Position numbers and translations under genes: made by a program. This document shows, piece by piece, positions 1 through 12,000 of a stretch of 64,000 nt of DNA (position 1 is its first letter; each line of letters begins with the position of its first letter). The stretch lies in assembly GCA_001784175.1 (NCBI GenBank), contig MFPR01000002.1, positions 46,221 through 110,220 of the forward strand, given 5' to 3'. The notes beneath the pieces were generated by a model. The model was not told where the DNA came from, did not search any database, and saw nothing but the letters and a program-made list of their open reading frames with translations. This DNA is from Candidatus Lindowbacteria bacterium RIFCSPLOWO2_12_FULL_62_27. GTDB lineage: Bacteria > Lindowbacteria > 2-12-FULL-62-27.

Positions 1-3000
1 TCCAAAGCGGTCGAGCGGTTCGGAGACGAACGTATACACGCCGGGCGTGTCCAGCGTGAAGAGCCTGCTCCAGGCCTTGGCGCCGGACGCCTCGTAGAAG
101 GCGAACTGCGCGCCGGCGTCTGGGCCCTTGACGCCGACGCGGATGCGGACGATGTCATTGGGGGACGCGTCGGTGTCGGCGGCGACGCCGTTGATGAGGA
201 TCTGCGCGGCGTTGACCTGGGTACCGGTGGCCGGCGTGTTGATCCTGGAGCTGAGGGTGCTGCGGACGAATTTCTGCTTCTGCAGAGGCGCGATGAGGGT
301 GGTGTCGATGGTGAGGACGTTGTTGACCGAGTCAAAAATCTTGATCCTGACCGTAATGGGCAAAGACTCGGCGGCGGCGTAGTGGAAGGCCCAGTAGTAG
401 GTGTCGTTGGCGGTATTATCGGCGACATCCTCGTCGACGAGCGGGAAGATGAGCGTGCCGACCTTCGTCGCGACCACCTTGCTCGATCCGGGGAACCGGA
501 CCTCGTTGGCGCCGTTGTAGACGTAGGGATTGGTGTCGGCGACGTGCGCGAGCATGACCTTGTCGGCGCCGAGGGTGTATCTCCACGCGTAGAGGCCATC
601 GGGGTCGTCGACCCAGAAATCTCCGGCGACGCCGCCGAAGGCGCCCGGATAGTCATCGTTGATGTGATAGGAATCGGCGGCCTCCTCGTCCAGGAGCCCG
701 TCGCGGTCGTTGTCGACGCCGTCCCCGGCCACCATGGCGGGCATGTCTGACATCCCGTCGGCCGCGATGCTGACGCGGACGGCCGTGACGCGCGTGCGGC
801 GGGTGACGTTGCCGTTGGGGATGGTGGCGTCGGCGACGCCGTGGATGCGGAGGCCGAAGGTGTCCTGCGTGATCTGGACGGTGGATGAGGGCTTGCTGGA
901 GTCGATGGTGAAGACGACCGTATCGTAGGCGGTGTTGCCCATCCCGTCGGTGGCGCGCACGACGAAGGTCCAGACGCCGTCGGCGAGGTTGAGGGTCGAG
1001 AGCGCGAAGGAGAACATGGCCGCGCCGGTATCGGGCGAAGCGAAGAGCTGGAAGGATCCGGCGTCGGGCGCGACGGCATTGCCGGCCTTGACGGCGTACT
1101 CGAGTTTGGCGATGCGCCCGTTGTCGGACGTGACGCCGCGGATGATGGTGAGCGGGATGCTGGTGTCGGCGGTGACGGTCGAGTAGAGGCCGGCGAACTG
1201 CGTAACGGCGTTTTGTTGTGTCACAAGATTTTTGACCCCCGTGATGGACCCGCCGGTGTTGGCGGTGGCGAGGAGGAGGTTGGGGTTCTTGACGGATCCG
1301 GAGAGGTCGATGGCGTCGACGACGATATTGGACAGCTTGGCTTCGGAGGTGGCCTGCGGCATCGCCTCGGGCTTTTCGTCTTCGGCGCGTCCCAGCGACA
1401 GGAGGAGGATGCGCCGGTTGGTGGCGGTGGCGTTGGTCCGGATGAGGGACACGGCGTTGTTGATGGCCGATGGCAGGAAGGACTGAACGCCGGTGATGGT
1501 GACATTGTCGTTGATGGACCGCTTGAGCAGGTCCTTGTCGGCCGTGAACGTCTGGAGGACCTTGATCTGGGTCGGGTCGCTGAAGGACACGATGGCCGCC
1601 CGGACCTTGGCGGGCATGCCGTCGATGATGCCATTGGCCACGACCTTGGCGGCCTGCAGGAGCGAGATCGTGTCGGAGGACAGGATGCCGAAGACGTTGG
1701 ACATTCCCGTGGTCGCGTCAAAGACGATCACGACGTCGAGCGGGTTCGTCACGATGGCTTCGGGGAAGATGATATTGGAGAGCAGCGCGCCGTCGCCGGG
1801 GAAGGTGATGTCGACGGCGGGCGGCGTGAAGTCGCTGACGCTGGTGATGCGGGCGGACGCGGCCGACAGGCGCGCGCCGAGCGTCTGGGTGGCGTCCTCG
1901 AAGATGATGTCGTTGGGTTCCAGCCTGACCACGAACGCGTCGTCCCGGCCGATGGTGGAAGAGGTGCGGATGAGGACGAAGAAGTCGTTCCCGGCGAGCG
2001 GCCCGAGGTCGGTGTCGGGAATGGCCGAGTCGGCGGCGCCGGCGGCCCGAACCTGGAGGGTGGTGCGGTAAGCGCCGCCGAATCCGGTCCAGGTGATCGG
2101 CGCGGTGACGGGCAGGATGCTGTCGGCCGCGTCGTAGAGGCCGGTTTCGGCGCCGTTGTCCACAGCGATCGCGATGCCGGACTCGGCGTGGAGATCGGAC
2201 GGCGAAAACCCGCCGAGGTCGTCAATCCGCACCGTGACCTGTTTGAGGTAGGGACCTGTCGTGTCGTCCCGGACGTTCAGGCCGAAGACCGAGACGTACC
2301 CGGATGCGCTCGGGACGGCGGTGTCGGACGGAATGACCGACGCCAGTTTCGCCGAGATTTCGAACAGGACCGTGTCCGTATAGACGGCGGCCTGCGGGAA
2401 GACGCCGTTATTGAGCACGATGCCTCCGGCCGGAATGTAGGCGCGGAAGGACTCCTTGTATTTTGCCGACGCGCTGGTGCGAATAGCGACGAAGAAGTCG
2501 GCGCCGGCGTCGCTGATGGTCGTGCCGGTCGGCAGAAGGGCCGGGTTGTTAAGCGAGATGGTGAAGGTTTCAGCCTTGTCCCAGGTCGGCAGTCCGCCGA
2601 GGTCGAGGCGCTGATCGAATGGATCGAGCTGTCCCTGGATGAGGCCGTTGTCCTGATAGATCGAGATGCCGCTCGCGTTCGTGTTCGAGAGCGCCGCCAA
2701 GTCCATGCTGTCGAATCCGCCGCTCTTGTCGAAGGCCACCTTCACGGACTGGAGCCGGCCGCCGCCCGAGGGATCGGAGATGTCGAGCCCGAAGAGCGCG
2801 AGGGAATCGGAAGGCACGGGGACGCTGCCGGAGAGCATGGGCGTCGGGACGACGCTGATGCGCGGTTTGACGGTGACGGTCACGGCCGTGTCCGTGACGT
2901 TGCCGGCCGCGTCCTTGATCCGGAGATTTACGGTGAGGACGGACTTGCCCGATGTGTTCAGGTAATAGGCCCAGCGCGCGTGGCTGTCTGGCAGAGACCC

Positions 3001-6000
3001 CCGGGCGATGTCCTCGTCGACCAGAGGATAGAGGACGGCGCCGGTCGGCGTCTGAACGCCCCGGGTGCGGCCCTCGTTCAACACCATGTTTCTGCCTGTG
3101 TACTTGACGAACGGCACGCTTTCCGCGACGTCCATCAGGAAAATCTCGTCGATGCCCGGCTCGAAAATCCCAGCAAGGCCGATCGGGTCGTCCGCCCAGA
3201 AGTCGCCGGCGGCGGCGGGCCCGAAGACGTTGAGCCAGTCGTCGTTCATATTGGGCGAATCGGGCGCCTCGTCGTCCATGATGCCGTCGCTGTCGTTGTC
3301 CTTGCCGTCTCCGGACATGATGGTTTTCTGGAATGTGACGCCGCCGTCGAGGCTGACCTCGACGGACGAAACGCCGGAGACGATGCCGCGCGGCGAGGAG
3401 GTCGCGTCGGCGAGTCCGGCGAGCCGCAGGGATCCGCTGTCGTCGTTGACCTGCAGGGTGGTGGTGGGCTTGGTGGAGTCGAGGGTGAAGAGGACGGTAT
3501 CGGTGGATTCGTTGTTTTTCTCATCGCCCGCCGTGATTGCAAAGACGTAATCGCCGTCGGCAAGCCCGAAGGACGAAACGGGGATCGCGAAATTGGCGGT
3601 GGGACCCAGGTTGATGGGCAGGGAGAAGGGTCCGAAGTAATTCGCCGGGTTGGCCTTTTCGGCGTACCGGTACTGGATGCGGTTGACGGCGACGTTGTCC
3701 GAGGCCGACCCTTCGATCTTGGCGGTTCTCGACACCTCGGTGACCACGGTCGATGAAATTCTCTCCGCGATCGCGGCCAAAGCGTCCGGCAGGTTCAGCA
3801 CGGTTTTCGTCTGGGAGGTGGTGATGGATCCGAGCAGACCGAAACTCGTGGTGGTGGTCACGGTCTTGCTCACGTACAGGTCAAAGGCCGACCCGCCGGT
3901 GGCGTTGGCCAGCGGCAGCAGTTCCTTCTCATTGTCCGGCGTGAGATCCAGTTTCAGGCTGAGTTCGCTGATGACGAAGACCGACACACCGGCGTTGGCG
4001 ATGGTGTCGGCCACGTCAGTGATTTTCAATTTGCTGAGGCCGTCGCCGTCCGACACGTCGTGGGTGGAGGCGTCGGTAACGAGCACGAAGAACCTGCGGC
4101 TGCCGGACTGGAAGGGCAGCCCGAGGGCGGCGGCGAGGGCCTCGAGGGCGGATTCGGCGGGAATGACGCCGTCCGGCGTGGCCTTGGGATCGCTCTTGGC
4201 CGTCAGGGTCAGGACGTTGTTCTGGAACCGTGAGAGGTTGGAAGTGATCCCGAAATTGACGAGCGACGGCGAGTCGACCTTCTCGTCCTTGAACGTGATC
4301 AGTCCCAGATTGACGGACAGGCCGCTGTTGATGAGCGTCTGATAGAAGGCGGCGACGCTGTCGCGGAAGAGGTCGATGTGCGCCTGCATGCCGGTGGTGA
4401 TGTCGAACACGAACACGACGTCCGCGATGGCCGCCGCGGCCGCCGTCAGGTTGTTCGTCATGATGGTCTTGGCGGTCGGGAACGTGACGGAGATCGCGGG
4501 CGGCAAAAGATCGACGGCCTTGGAGGCGACGATGGTTTTGCTCACGGCCGATTTCTGGCTGGCGCCGGAATCGAAGTGGACCGCGCCCGCGTCCAGGGCG
4601 ACCTTGAACTGGTCGCCGATGCTGAGGCTGTTGGAGGTGCGGACGACCACGAAGAAATCAGCGCCGGCGTAGGTGTCGTCGTCGTCGTGCGGCAGGGCGC
4701 GTCCGGCGGCGGGCAGGACGAGTTTGTATTCGTAGTTGCCGCTGGCGTTGATCTTGACGTTGGTCACGCTGGAGGCCAGAGAGACGAGGAGACTGTCTTT
4801 GGTCCGGTCGAAGACGCCCGTGTCGGTCCCGGCGGCGGTGCTGGTGCTGTCGAGCCAGAGTTCAACGGCGTAGAGGTCCTGGATGGAGAAGTTGGCGACG
4901 GGGATGAGGGTGACGATGATGGAATCGAGCCGCAGCCCTTTGCCGAGGTCGCTGATGTTGAGGCCGAAGATCGCGCGCGTATCGTCGAGGGTCATTGAGT
5001 CGCCGGCGACCGTAGTGTCGATGATCGCGAGTTTGGGCAGGATGCGGATGCCCTTGAGCGCGTCGGTGGTGTCGGCTGCGGTGGCGGGCCCGTCGCTGAA
5101 CTGGACGCCATTGGCCGGGATATTGAGGGTGAATGAATCGCCGGGCGTGGTGTTCGGGGAGGTGCGGATGACGACGAAGAAGTCGGCGCCGGCGTCGATG
5201 CCGGTATCGGACGACGGGACAGCTTGGGGCGTCGAGAGTGCGACCGTGATGGCGTGTCGGCCCTGCGTGGGCGTGTTGGGCATCCAAGCCGGCGCGCCGC
5301 CGACCGTCATGAGCTGGTCGAGCGCGTCGAGGGACCCGTCGACGACGCCGTTGTCCTTGTAGATGGACACGCCGTTTTTGATGAGGACCGGCTGGAGGAT
5401 CGAGTTCATGTTGGTGTCGGCCTCGATCGTGATCGCCTGGAATGTCTTGCTGGACGTGCCGATCATATTGAGCGCCCAGAGCGCGATGCCGGGGCTGGAA
5501 TCGTCGATGCTGGCCGGCGAGAGGTCCGATATCTGGAGTTCGACGGAGAACGCGAACGCGTAGGTGAGCGTGGCGGTGTTTCCGGCGTTGTCCTTGAGGG
5601 CGACGGTCAGCGTGTAGGTATCGTTTTCGGAGATCTGGTCGATCGGGTCGGCCGCGAGATCAATATAGAAGGTATCGGCCGCGCCGAAGTTGTGGACGCT
5701 GCCGTTGGCTTTGACGACGCCGGCAGAGTTCTTGAGGGTGACGGTGCTGAGGACGGTGTCGCCTCCGCTGGCGACCACGCGATTGGCGTCGACCAGGAAA
5801 TAGGAATCGGTGACCTGGACCACCACGCGGTCGATCGATTTGCCGTAGGGCGTGGTCGAGATCTCGCCGTCGACGCCGCCGCTCCGTATCTTGACGGACG
5901 CGACGCGCGGCGCGGTGTCGTCGAAGAGGATGGCCGTCCGGGTGTCCTCCGACTTGTTGCCGCTCAGGTCCTCGAGGTGGAACCACAGGGCCGCGCGGGC

Positions 6001-9000
6001 GTTCCGGCCGCCGGCCGCGAACGTGAGGGTCTGGCTGCCGCCGGTGATGGCCTGTCCGGGTGGGCTGAGCCGCTGATCCGCCGCGTCTCCATATATCCCG
6101 TTGTTGTTCATGTCCATCACGACATCGACCCAGGACACGCCCGGGTTGGTGTTGATGCCGGCGAGGGAGTCGGCGGTGTTGACGGTGAAGGTCAGGGCGC
6201 GGGTCGTGCTGCCGGAATCGGGGCTGGCGCTATTGACGAAGGGTCCTTTCGAGTCATACCGGAACTTGCGCGTGTAGGTGGCCTCGTTGCCGTTCTGATC
6301 GACGGCGATGAGATTGAAGACGTAATCCCCGTTCTCGGCGTCCGTATCCACCGGGCTCGCGAACCGGAGGGTGAAAGAGTCGGCGCTGGAGTAACGCGTG
6401 ACGCCGACGTCGGACGCGAGCGTGGAATTCTGGACGCTGGACCGGTCGCGGCTGTTGTTGGCGTCGACCTTGCCGTTGTACGGCGGCGTCGTCCCGAAAA
6501 TGAAGGTGGAGGGCGACGTGTCGGTGAGAAACGTCGTGACGGACGTGACGGTGGTCCCGGTGGCGGACAGGGGCCCGAAGACCTTGATCTCGGAGGCGGT
6601 GGCCCACGTGATCGCGGGGTCGCCGTTGAGGAAGACCGTCTGCGGTTGCGGCGGCGTCACGTCATAGACGAAGGTCCACGAATCGACGCGGGTATTGCCT
6701 GCGCTGTCCGTGAGGGTGACGCGCCCGATGTACTGTCCGTCCTGGGACCCGATACTGGAGAGCGGCGTGAGGAGCGTGAATGTGATATTGCTGCCGCTGA
6801 CGATTTTGGCGTTGAGGAGGCTGCGCTGAACGTCATTGGTATCGATCGCGTTCATGGTATCTCCAACGTCGTAGAAGAGTTCGAGTTTGGTGGCCTGCAT
6901 ATTGGCGCCGAAATCGTCCTGGAGGGCAAGCGAGATGGTGGTGACCTGCGTAGTGATCTTGGCGTTGCGTCCGGGCGTGGGATCGACGAGGGTGGGCGCT
7001 GTGCCATCGAAGAGGAACTGGCGCGAGTCGGACGGAGTTTCGACGTTGCCGGCGTTGTCGGTCGAGAAAACCTGGACCGTATAGATTCCTGAACTGGTGA
7101 CGACCTGCGTTCTGTCCAGGATATATTTGAAGTTCGACAGGCTGCCGGTAATATTCTGTAGTGTGGAACCCGCGAAGGGCGCACTGCTGCCGCTGGGCCG
7201 CGTAATGCGGATGGTGTTGGCCGCAACCGATCCGCCGCCGTATTCGGTGACCGTCCCGCTGACGGCGATGTCCGTATCGCTGAAAATCTTCATACTGACG
7301 CCATTGAGGATGATGGAATTCTGAGCGGGCACCGCGGCCTCGTTCTGAAACGCGACGTTGTCGATTTTGGTCTGCGGCGGCGTGAAATCCGTGAAAATAT
7401 AGAGGAACTGGTCATTGGGTTTGAAGTCAATGGAAACGGTCGAGTCACCGGCGACAATCATGATGGTATCAATCTGGCTGAACTTGCTTGAAGTGATCTT
7501 GCGGCCCAGGAAGCCTGAGTCGGTGACCGTGAGTGTTTCCTGAGTCGTGCCGCCCAAAATCGAGATCTGGACCGTCCCGCTCAAGTTGTTGCTTGCGATG
7601 ACATAGAGTTCGGTCGCCCGCGGGAGGGTCTTGGGCAGCGTGGTGGAAACCGAATCGGTCTGTGCGATCAAATTGGCGCCGTTGAACTTGAATGTGGCCG
7701 AATCGGGCGCGCTGCGGTTGCCGGCGGTGTCCTCGGCGATGCAGAAGACCTCGTTGGTGCCGGACACGGTGATGGCGATACTGCCGGAATAGGCGCCGAT
7801 GGAGGTGGCCGAAAATCCCGTCGTGGCCTGTGACCCCGCCACCACCGGAAACACGAGGCCGCTGGCCTCGCCAAACCCGGAAATGGAGTGTGCCGTTTGG
7901 ATGGACGCGATGTCGGGCTCGGTGATGGAGGGCGCATCCGGTCCCTTGTTGTCGACGAGGACCTGCCCGGCCGCCGTCTTGATCTCCTTGGTGAGTTCGT
8001 CGACCGCCGTGATCTTCCAGTAATACGTCTGCTCGGCGTTGACCGTCAGGACTGACCCCGTGTCGCTGGTGCCGTTCCAAGAGAAGAACTTGGCAGCCGG
8101 GAAGACCGCCAGGGCGGTCGGCGCTGGGCGGTAGACAGGGATGGAGTCGGTCTGTTTGGCGAAGACCTCAAAGATCACGGTGGCGGTATTGGCCGCGCCG
8201 TCGACCTTGTAGGTGATGAAGGCTTGGTCGTTGCGCCCGTCCTGCCGCTGCGGGGAGATGGTCGGGAAGGACACGGAGACGCCGGTCATGGAGAAGGGCG
8301 TGTTGTCGATGATGACCTCGCCGGCGACCTCGCGGGCCAGGCCGTTGTTGTCGACGGCCGTGATGACGTACCGGTAGGCGCCGTCGGACTGGTTCGATCC
8401 GTCCCACGCGATGATGGCGTTGGATGTGTCGCCGGTGAAGGGCCCGAAGGTCTTGACGGTGGCGCCCGTGTTCTTGGACACCATGTCGACCCGGACTTTG
8501 TCGGCCCCGGCGGTCTTGAAGCTGAAGACCGTCACGTCGTCGTCGCCGGGCGTGGTGCCGGGGCTGAACGGGCTGGGCAGGGCGCTGGCGATGAGCGTGA
8601 TGGCCGGCGGCGTCACGTCCTTGACGGCGGTCGCGCGGCCGGTCGACTGGTTCTTGGACCGGTCGGTCACGCGGATTTCGAAGGTATAGGTTCCTTCGAT
8701 GACGATGTTGCCGTTCTTGTCGAGTCCGTTCCAGTGGATGAGGTTCTGGCCGGCGGTCTGCGCGATGCCGGTGTCATGGGGTTCGGTGTCGAGGAGGTTG
8801 CCGGCGGCGTCGAGGATGATGAGCAGGGCGGTGTCGACGTTTTCCGAGAGGACGTAGCGGACGTCAAGCCCGTCGTTTCCGAAGGGCGCCGGCGCCGCGA
8901 TGATATCGCTGATGACCGGCGCGACGACGTCAGCGACGGCGGTGTCGAAATTGAATGAGACCGAGTCAGTGGTGGGGCCGGTGTTGCCGGCGTTGTCGAC

Positions 9001-12000
9001 CGCGTAGGCGTCGATTTTCCAGAGGCCGGGCACGAACCGCGAGTCGCTGAAATTGAGCGTGTAGCTCCAGCTTGACGTCCCGGCCGCCAGGGAATCGTTG
9101 ACCTTGGAGTAGACCGCGCCGTAGGGCGAGGTCGGCGCGAAGACGCGGACGAAGACGCGACCGACGGCGCTGGTGGTGTCGGCCGCGACGCCGGTGACGG
9201 CGATGGGGCTGGCGTTGAACTGCGCGTTGTTGACCGGGTTGACGATGATGGCCGACGGATTGTCGCGGTCGTAGACGAAGGTGACCGTGTCGTACAGGAA
9301 ATTGCCGGCGCGGTCGACGGCCTGGATGATGAGGGTGTAGGTATCGACCTCGGCGGCGTTGTCGATGACGGTGGCGCCGGTGAGTTTCACGCCGATCGTG
9401 TCGGTGCGCGTATCGAAGAGGATGGTGCCGAGACTCTGGCCGGCCGAATTGCGCAGGATCACGAACGTCGATTCGACGGCGTTGGCCGAAAAGCCCGTGA
9501 CGCCGGACGTATCGCCGTTGGGGCTGGTTGTGGTGTCGTCGAGGTCGACGCCGACGAAGACGATGCTGTCGCCGAAGACTTCCTTGCCGAAGAACGTGTC
9601 CTCATACTGGGTCGCGGCGATCCCGTGGGAGATCAAGTAATTTTTTACCGCCGGTTTCTTCGTGTCGTACAGGACGATCGCGGTGTCCTCGCGGAAATTT
9701 CCGGCGTTGTCGTACACGGTGGCGACGAGGGCGTAGTATCCGTCCTGCGTGCCGTCGGTCTTGCGGTTCAGGCCGAAGGTGCTGGTCGTGGGGTTGAGGT
9801 TGAACTGCGCGCCGATGTCGCCGGCGTCGATCCCGTCGCCCTCGTCGTCCCAATACCACCGGAAGGTGGGCAGGAGGGCGCCGGCGGTGGGAATCTGCGC
9901 GGGCGTATCGGACAGCTCGACGGTGACGGCTGCGAGGGAATTGACGAACTTGCCGGTGTCCGGCGTAATCTTGATGTTGGGCGCCGAATCGTCAAAGACG
10001 AACCGGCGGTCGATGGTGGTGTCGTTGCCGTTCTTGTCGCGGGCGAAAATCAGCAGTTCATAAAGGCCGGGCGGCGGGGTCGAATCGGCGGGAACGATGT
10101 AGAAGGAATCGCTGATCTTGGTGACCGTGAAATTGAGGGACTTGCCGGTCGTGAGGTTCGTGAGGCTGAGGACGGTCGTATTGGTGGTATCGACGCCGCC
10201 GACATATCCGCTGGGGCTCGTGTCGGCGAGGAAGACGGTGATGGTTTCGACGGAGGTATTGAACGCGACGGACGCGTCGAGGGTCTTGGCCGGATCGTTG
10301 TTCCGGAACGTCTGCAGGGCGTAGGGGTCGGTCGTGTCGAGAATGAATATCCGCGTGTCGGACAATGTGTTCCGGGCCTTGTCGCGCACGTCGATCTGGA
10401 TGAGGTACGTGTCATCTTTCGAGCCGTTGGCCGGCAGGGAGATCACGGGCGTGAAGATGAGGTCGGTTGAATCGGAGGTGACCGTGCCGCCGACCACGAG
10501 GTCGTTGTTGTCGATGATCGCGTCGCGGTCGAGGTCCTCAAAGAGCTGAATCCGCGCGCCGCCCTGGACTTCGGTGAAGAGCGAGAAATCGACGCCGGAG
10601 AGGGAGTCGACCGGCCGGATTTTGATCTGCGACAGGCTCGACTTGCTCGCGAAGGTCGAGGGATCGACGACGCCGAGATTGGATTTCGCCACCATGCTGG
10701 GCGATGTCGTCGAGAGCGAGGGTTTGGACTGGTCGAAGATGACGACGAGGTCGTCGTCGTTGCCGAACGTGCCGGAGGCTTCGACGTTGCCGGCGTTGTC
10801 GACCGCGAGTCCCTGGATGCGGAAGGACCCCTCGCCGCCGTTGACGAAGGTGGAGATGGGGATGTTTCGGACGCCCCACGTGTCCTGGCCGTCGCTCAGG
10901 GGATTGCGGGCGGTGTCGGTCGTGATCGTGACCGAGGTCCACGTGCTGTCGGGCCGGAGGATCCGCCACTGGACCTGCTTGAGGTCGGACTTGCCGCCGA
11001 CCTGCGGCACGCGGCCGAAGATGTCGATGGCGACGTCGGTGGCGTTGAAGGGACTGCTGTTGCCGCCGGTGGTTTTGGCCGTCGTGACGTCGGCGTCGGG
11101 CGCGACGGTGTCGACGCGGAAGAAGACGATCTGGTCGTTGGACCGCAGGTCCGCCTTGACCGGCGCGTCGCTGTCGCGGGTGGCCGCGACGATGACGCTG
11201 TCGAATGTCTTGAAGACCTGCGCGCCCGTCACGATCTGGCCGCTCTTGGTGCCGGTGTCGATCGTGAGGGTGTCGACGAGGAGCGCGCCGTTGGCGTCGC
11301 GTCCGAAGACGACCACGAGGGTGGCCGTGTCGACGTCGTCGAAGACGACGAGCACGGCCTGGCTCACGCGCGGGAGGGTCTTGACGTTGGAGTCGATCGA
11401 AACGAACCCGGCGGTGCCGTATCCGCCGACATTGACGAGGCTGAACCCGCCCTTGCCGGACACCAGGCTCTTGTTGCCGACCGTGTCGGTGGAGGTGGCG
11501 GTAAAGGTGTTGTTGCCCTGCGGCACGAGTACGCCGGCGATGGAGTATTCGCCGGTCGCGGCGTTGGCCGTGGCGGTTCCGACGGAGGAATCGACGCCGT
11601 TCAGGAGGACGTGGATGATCCCGCCGGGCGCGGTGAATCCGGAGACGGTGACGGTGAGCGTGGAGAGGGCGTTATTGTCGGTGTTGACGATCTGCGGCGC
11701 GTCGGGCCGCAGGTTGTCGACGTTGAACTGGCCGTCGCCGGTGCGGATTTCCTTTGTTTTCTCGTCGACGGCCGTCAATTTCCAGAAGTATGGATTCTCG
11801 GCGTCCTGCGACACAAATGACCCGGAGGCCTTGCCGTCCCAACTGAAGAATTTGGTAGACGGAAAGACCGTAAGGGTGACGGCGTCGGCCACGATGGGCG
11901 AGGTGTCGGTCCGTTTGGCGAAGACCTCAAAGCGGACGGTTGCCGTTTCGTCCGCGCCATCGATCTTGTAGGACACGATCGCGTTGTCCTTGAGGCCGTC

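Larger units (their letters stand above)
1..1833 (-). repeat. VWA macro-repeat V5, start only (611 aa visible)
   Basis: Begins directly with VWA5 (about 1240-1740) after a SDFTPPAVDITFP linker, like V3, so the leading Ig pair and first FGLN pair are missing. It continues with Ig segments, the GDGVDNDRDG module (421-726), and an Ig reaching the window edge. By analogy with V3, an FGLN pair is expected just beyond position 1, but this cannot be seen. Confidence 0.82.
1834..6255 (-). repeat. VWA macro-repeat V4 (1,474 aa)
   Basis: Same order as V1 and V2, although about 31 kb away: Ig SPDSGSTTRALTF with DMNNNGIYGDAAD loop, second Ig with FDDTAPRVASVKIRSG, FGLN pair (4555-5544), VWA4 (3740-4425), Ig segment, GDGKDNDSDG module (2998-3312), FGLN pair (1864-2865). 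It is longer than V1 and V2. Its VWA domain is larger and has an altered metal site. Confidence 0.86.

Noticed and set aside
1213-3756. 847-codon open frame on the + strand
   Set aside because: In-register antisense of the V4-V5 region; the protein text is low-complexity and the opposite strand encodes a recognisable VWA domain and FGLN modules.
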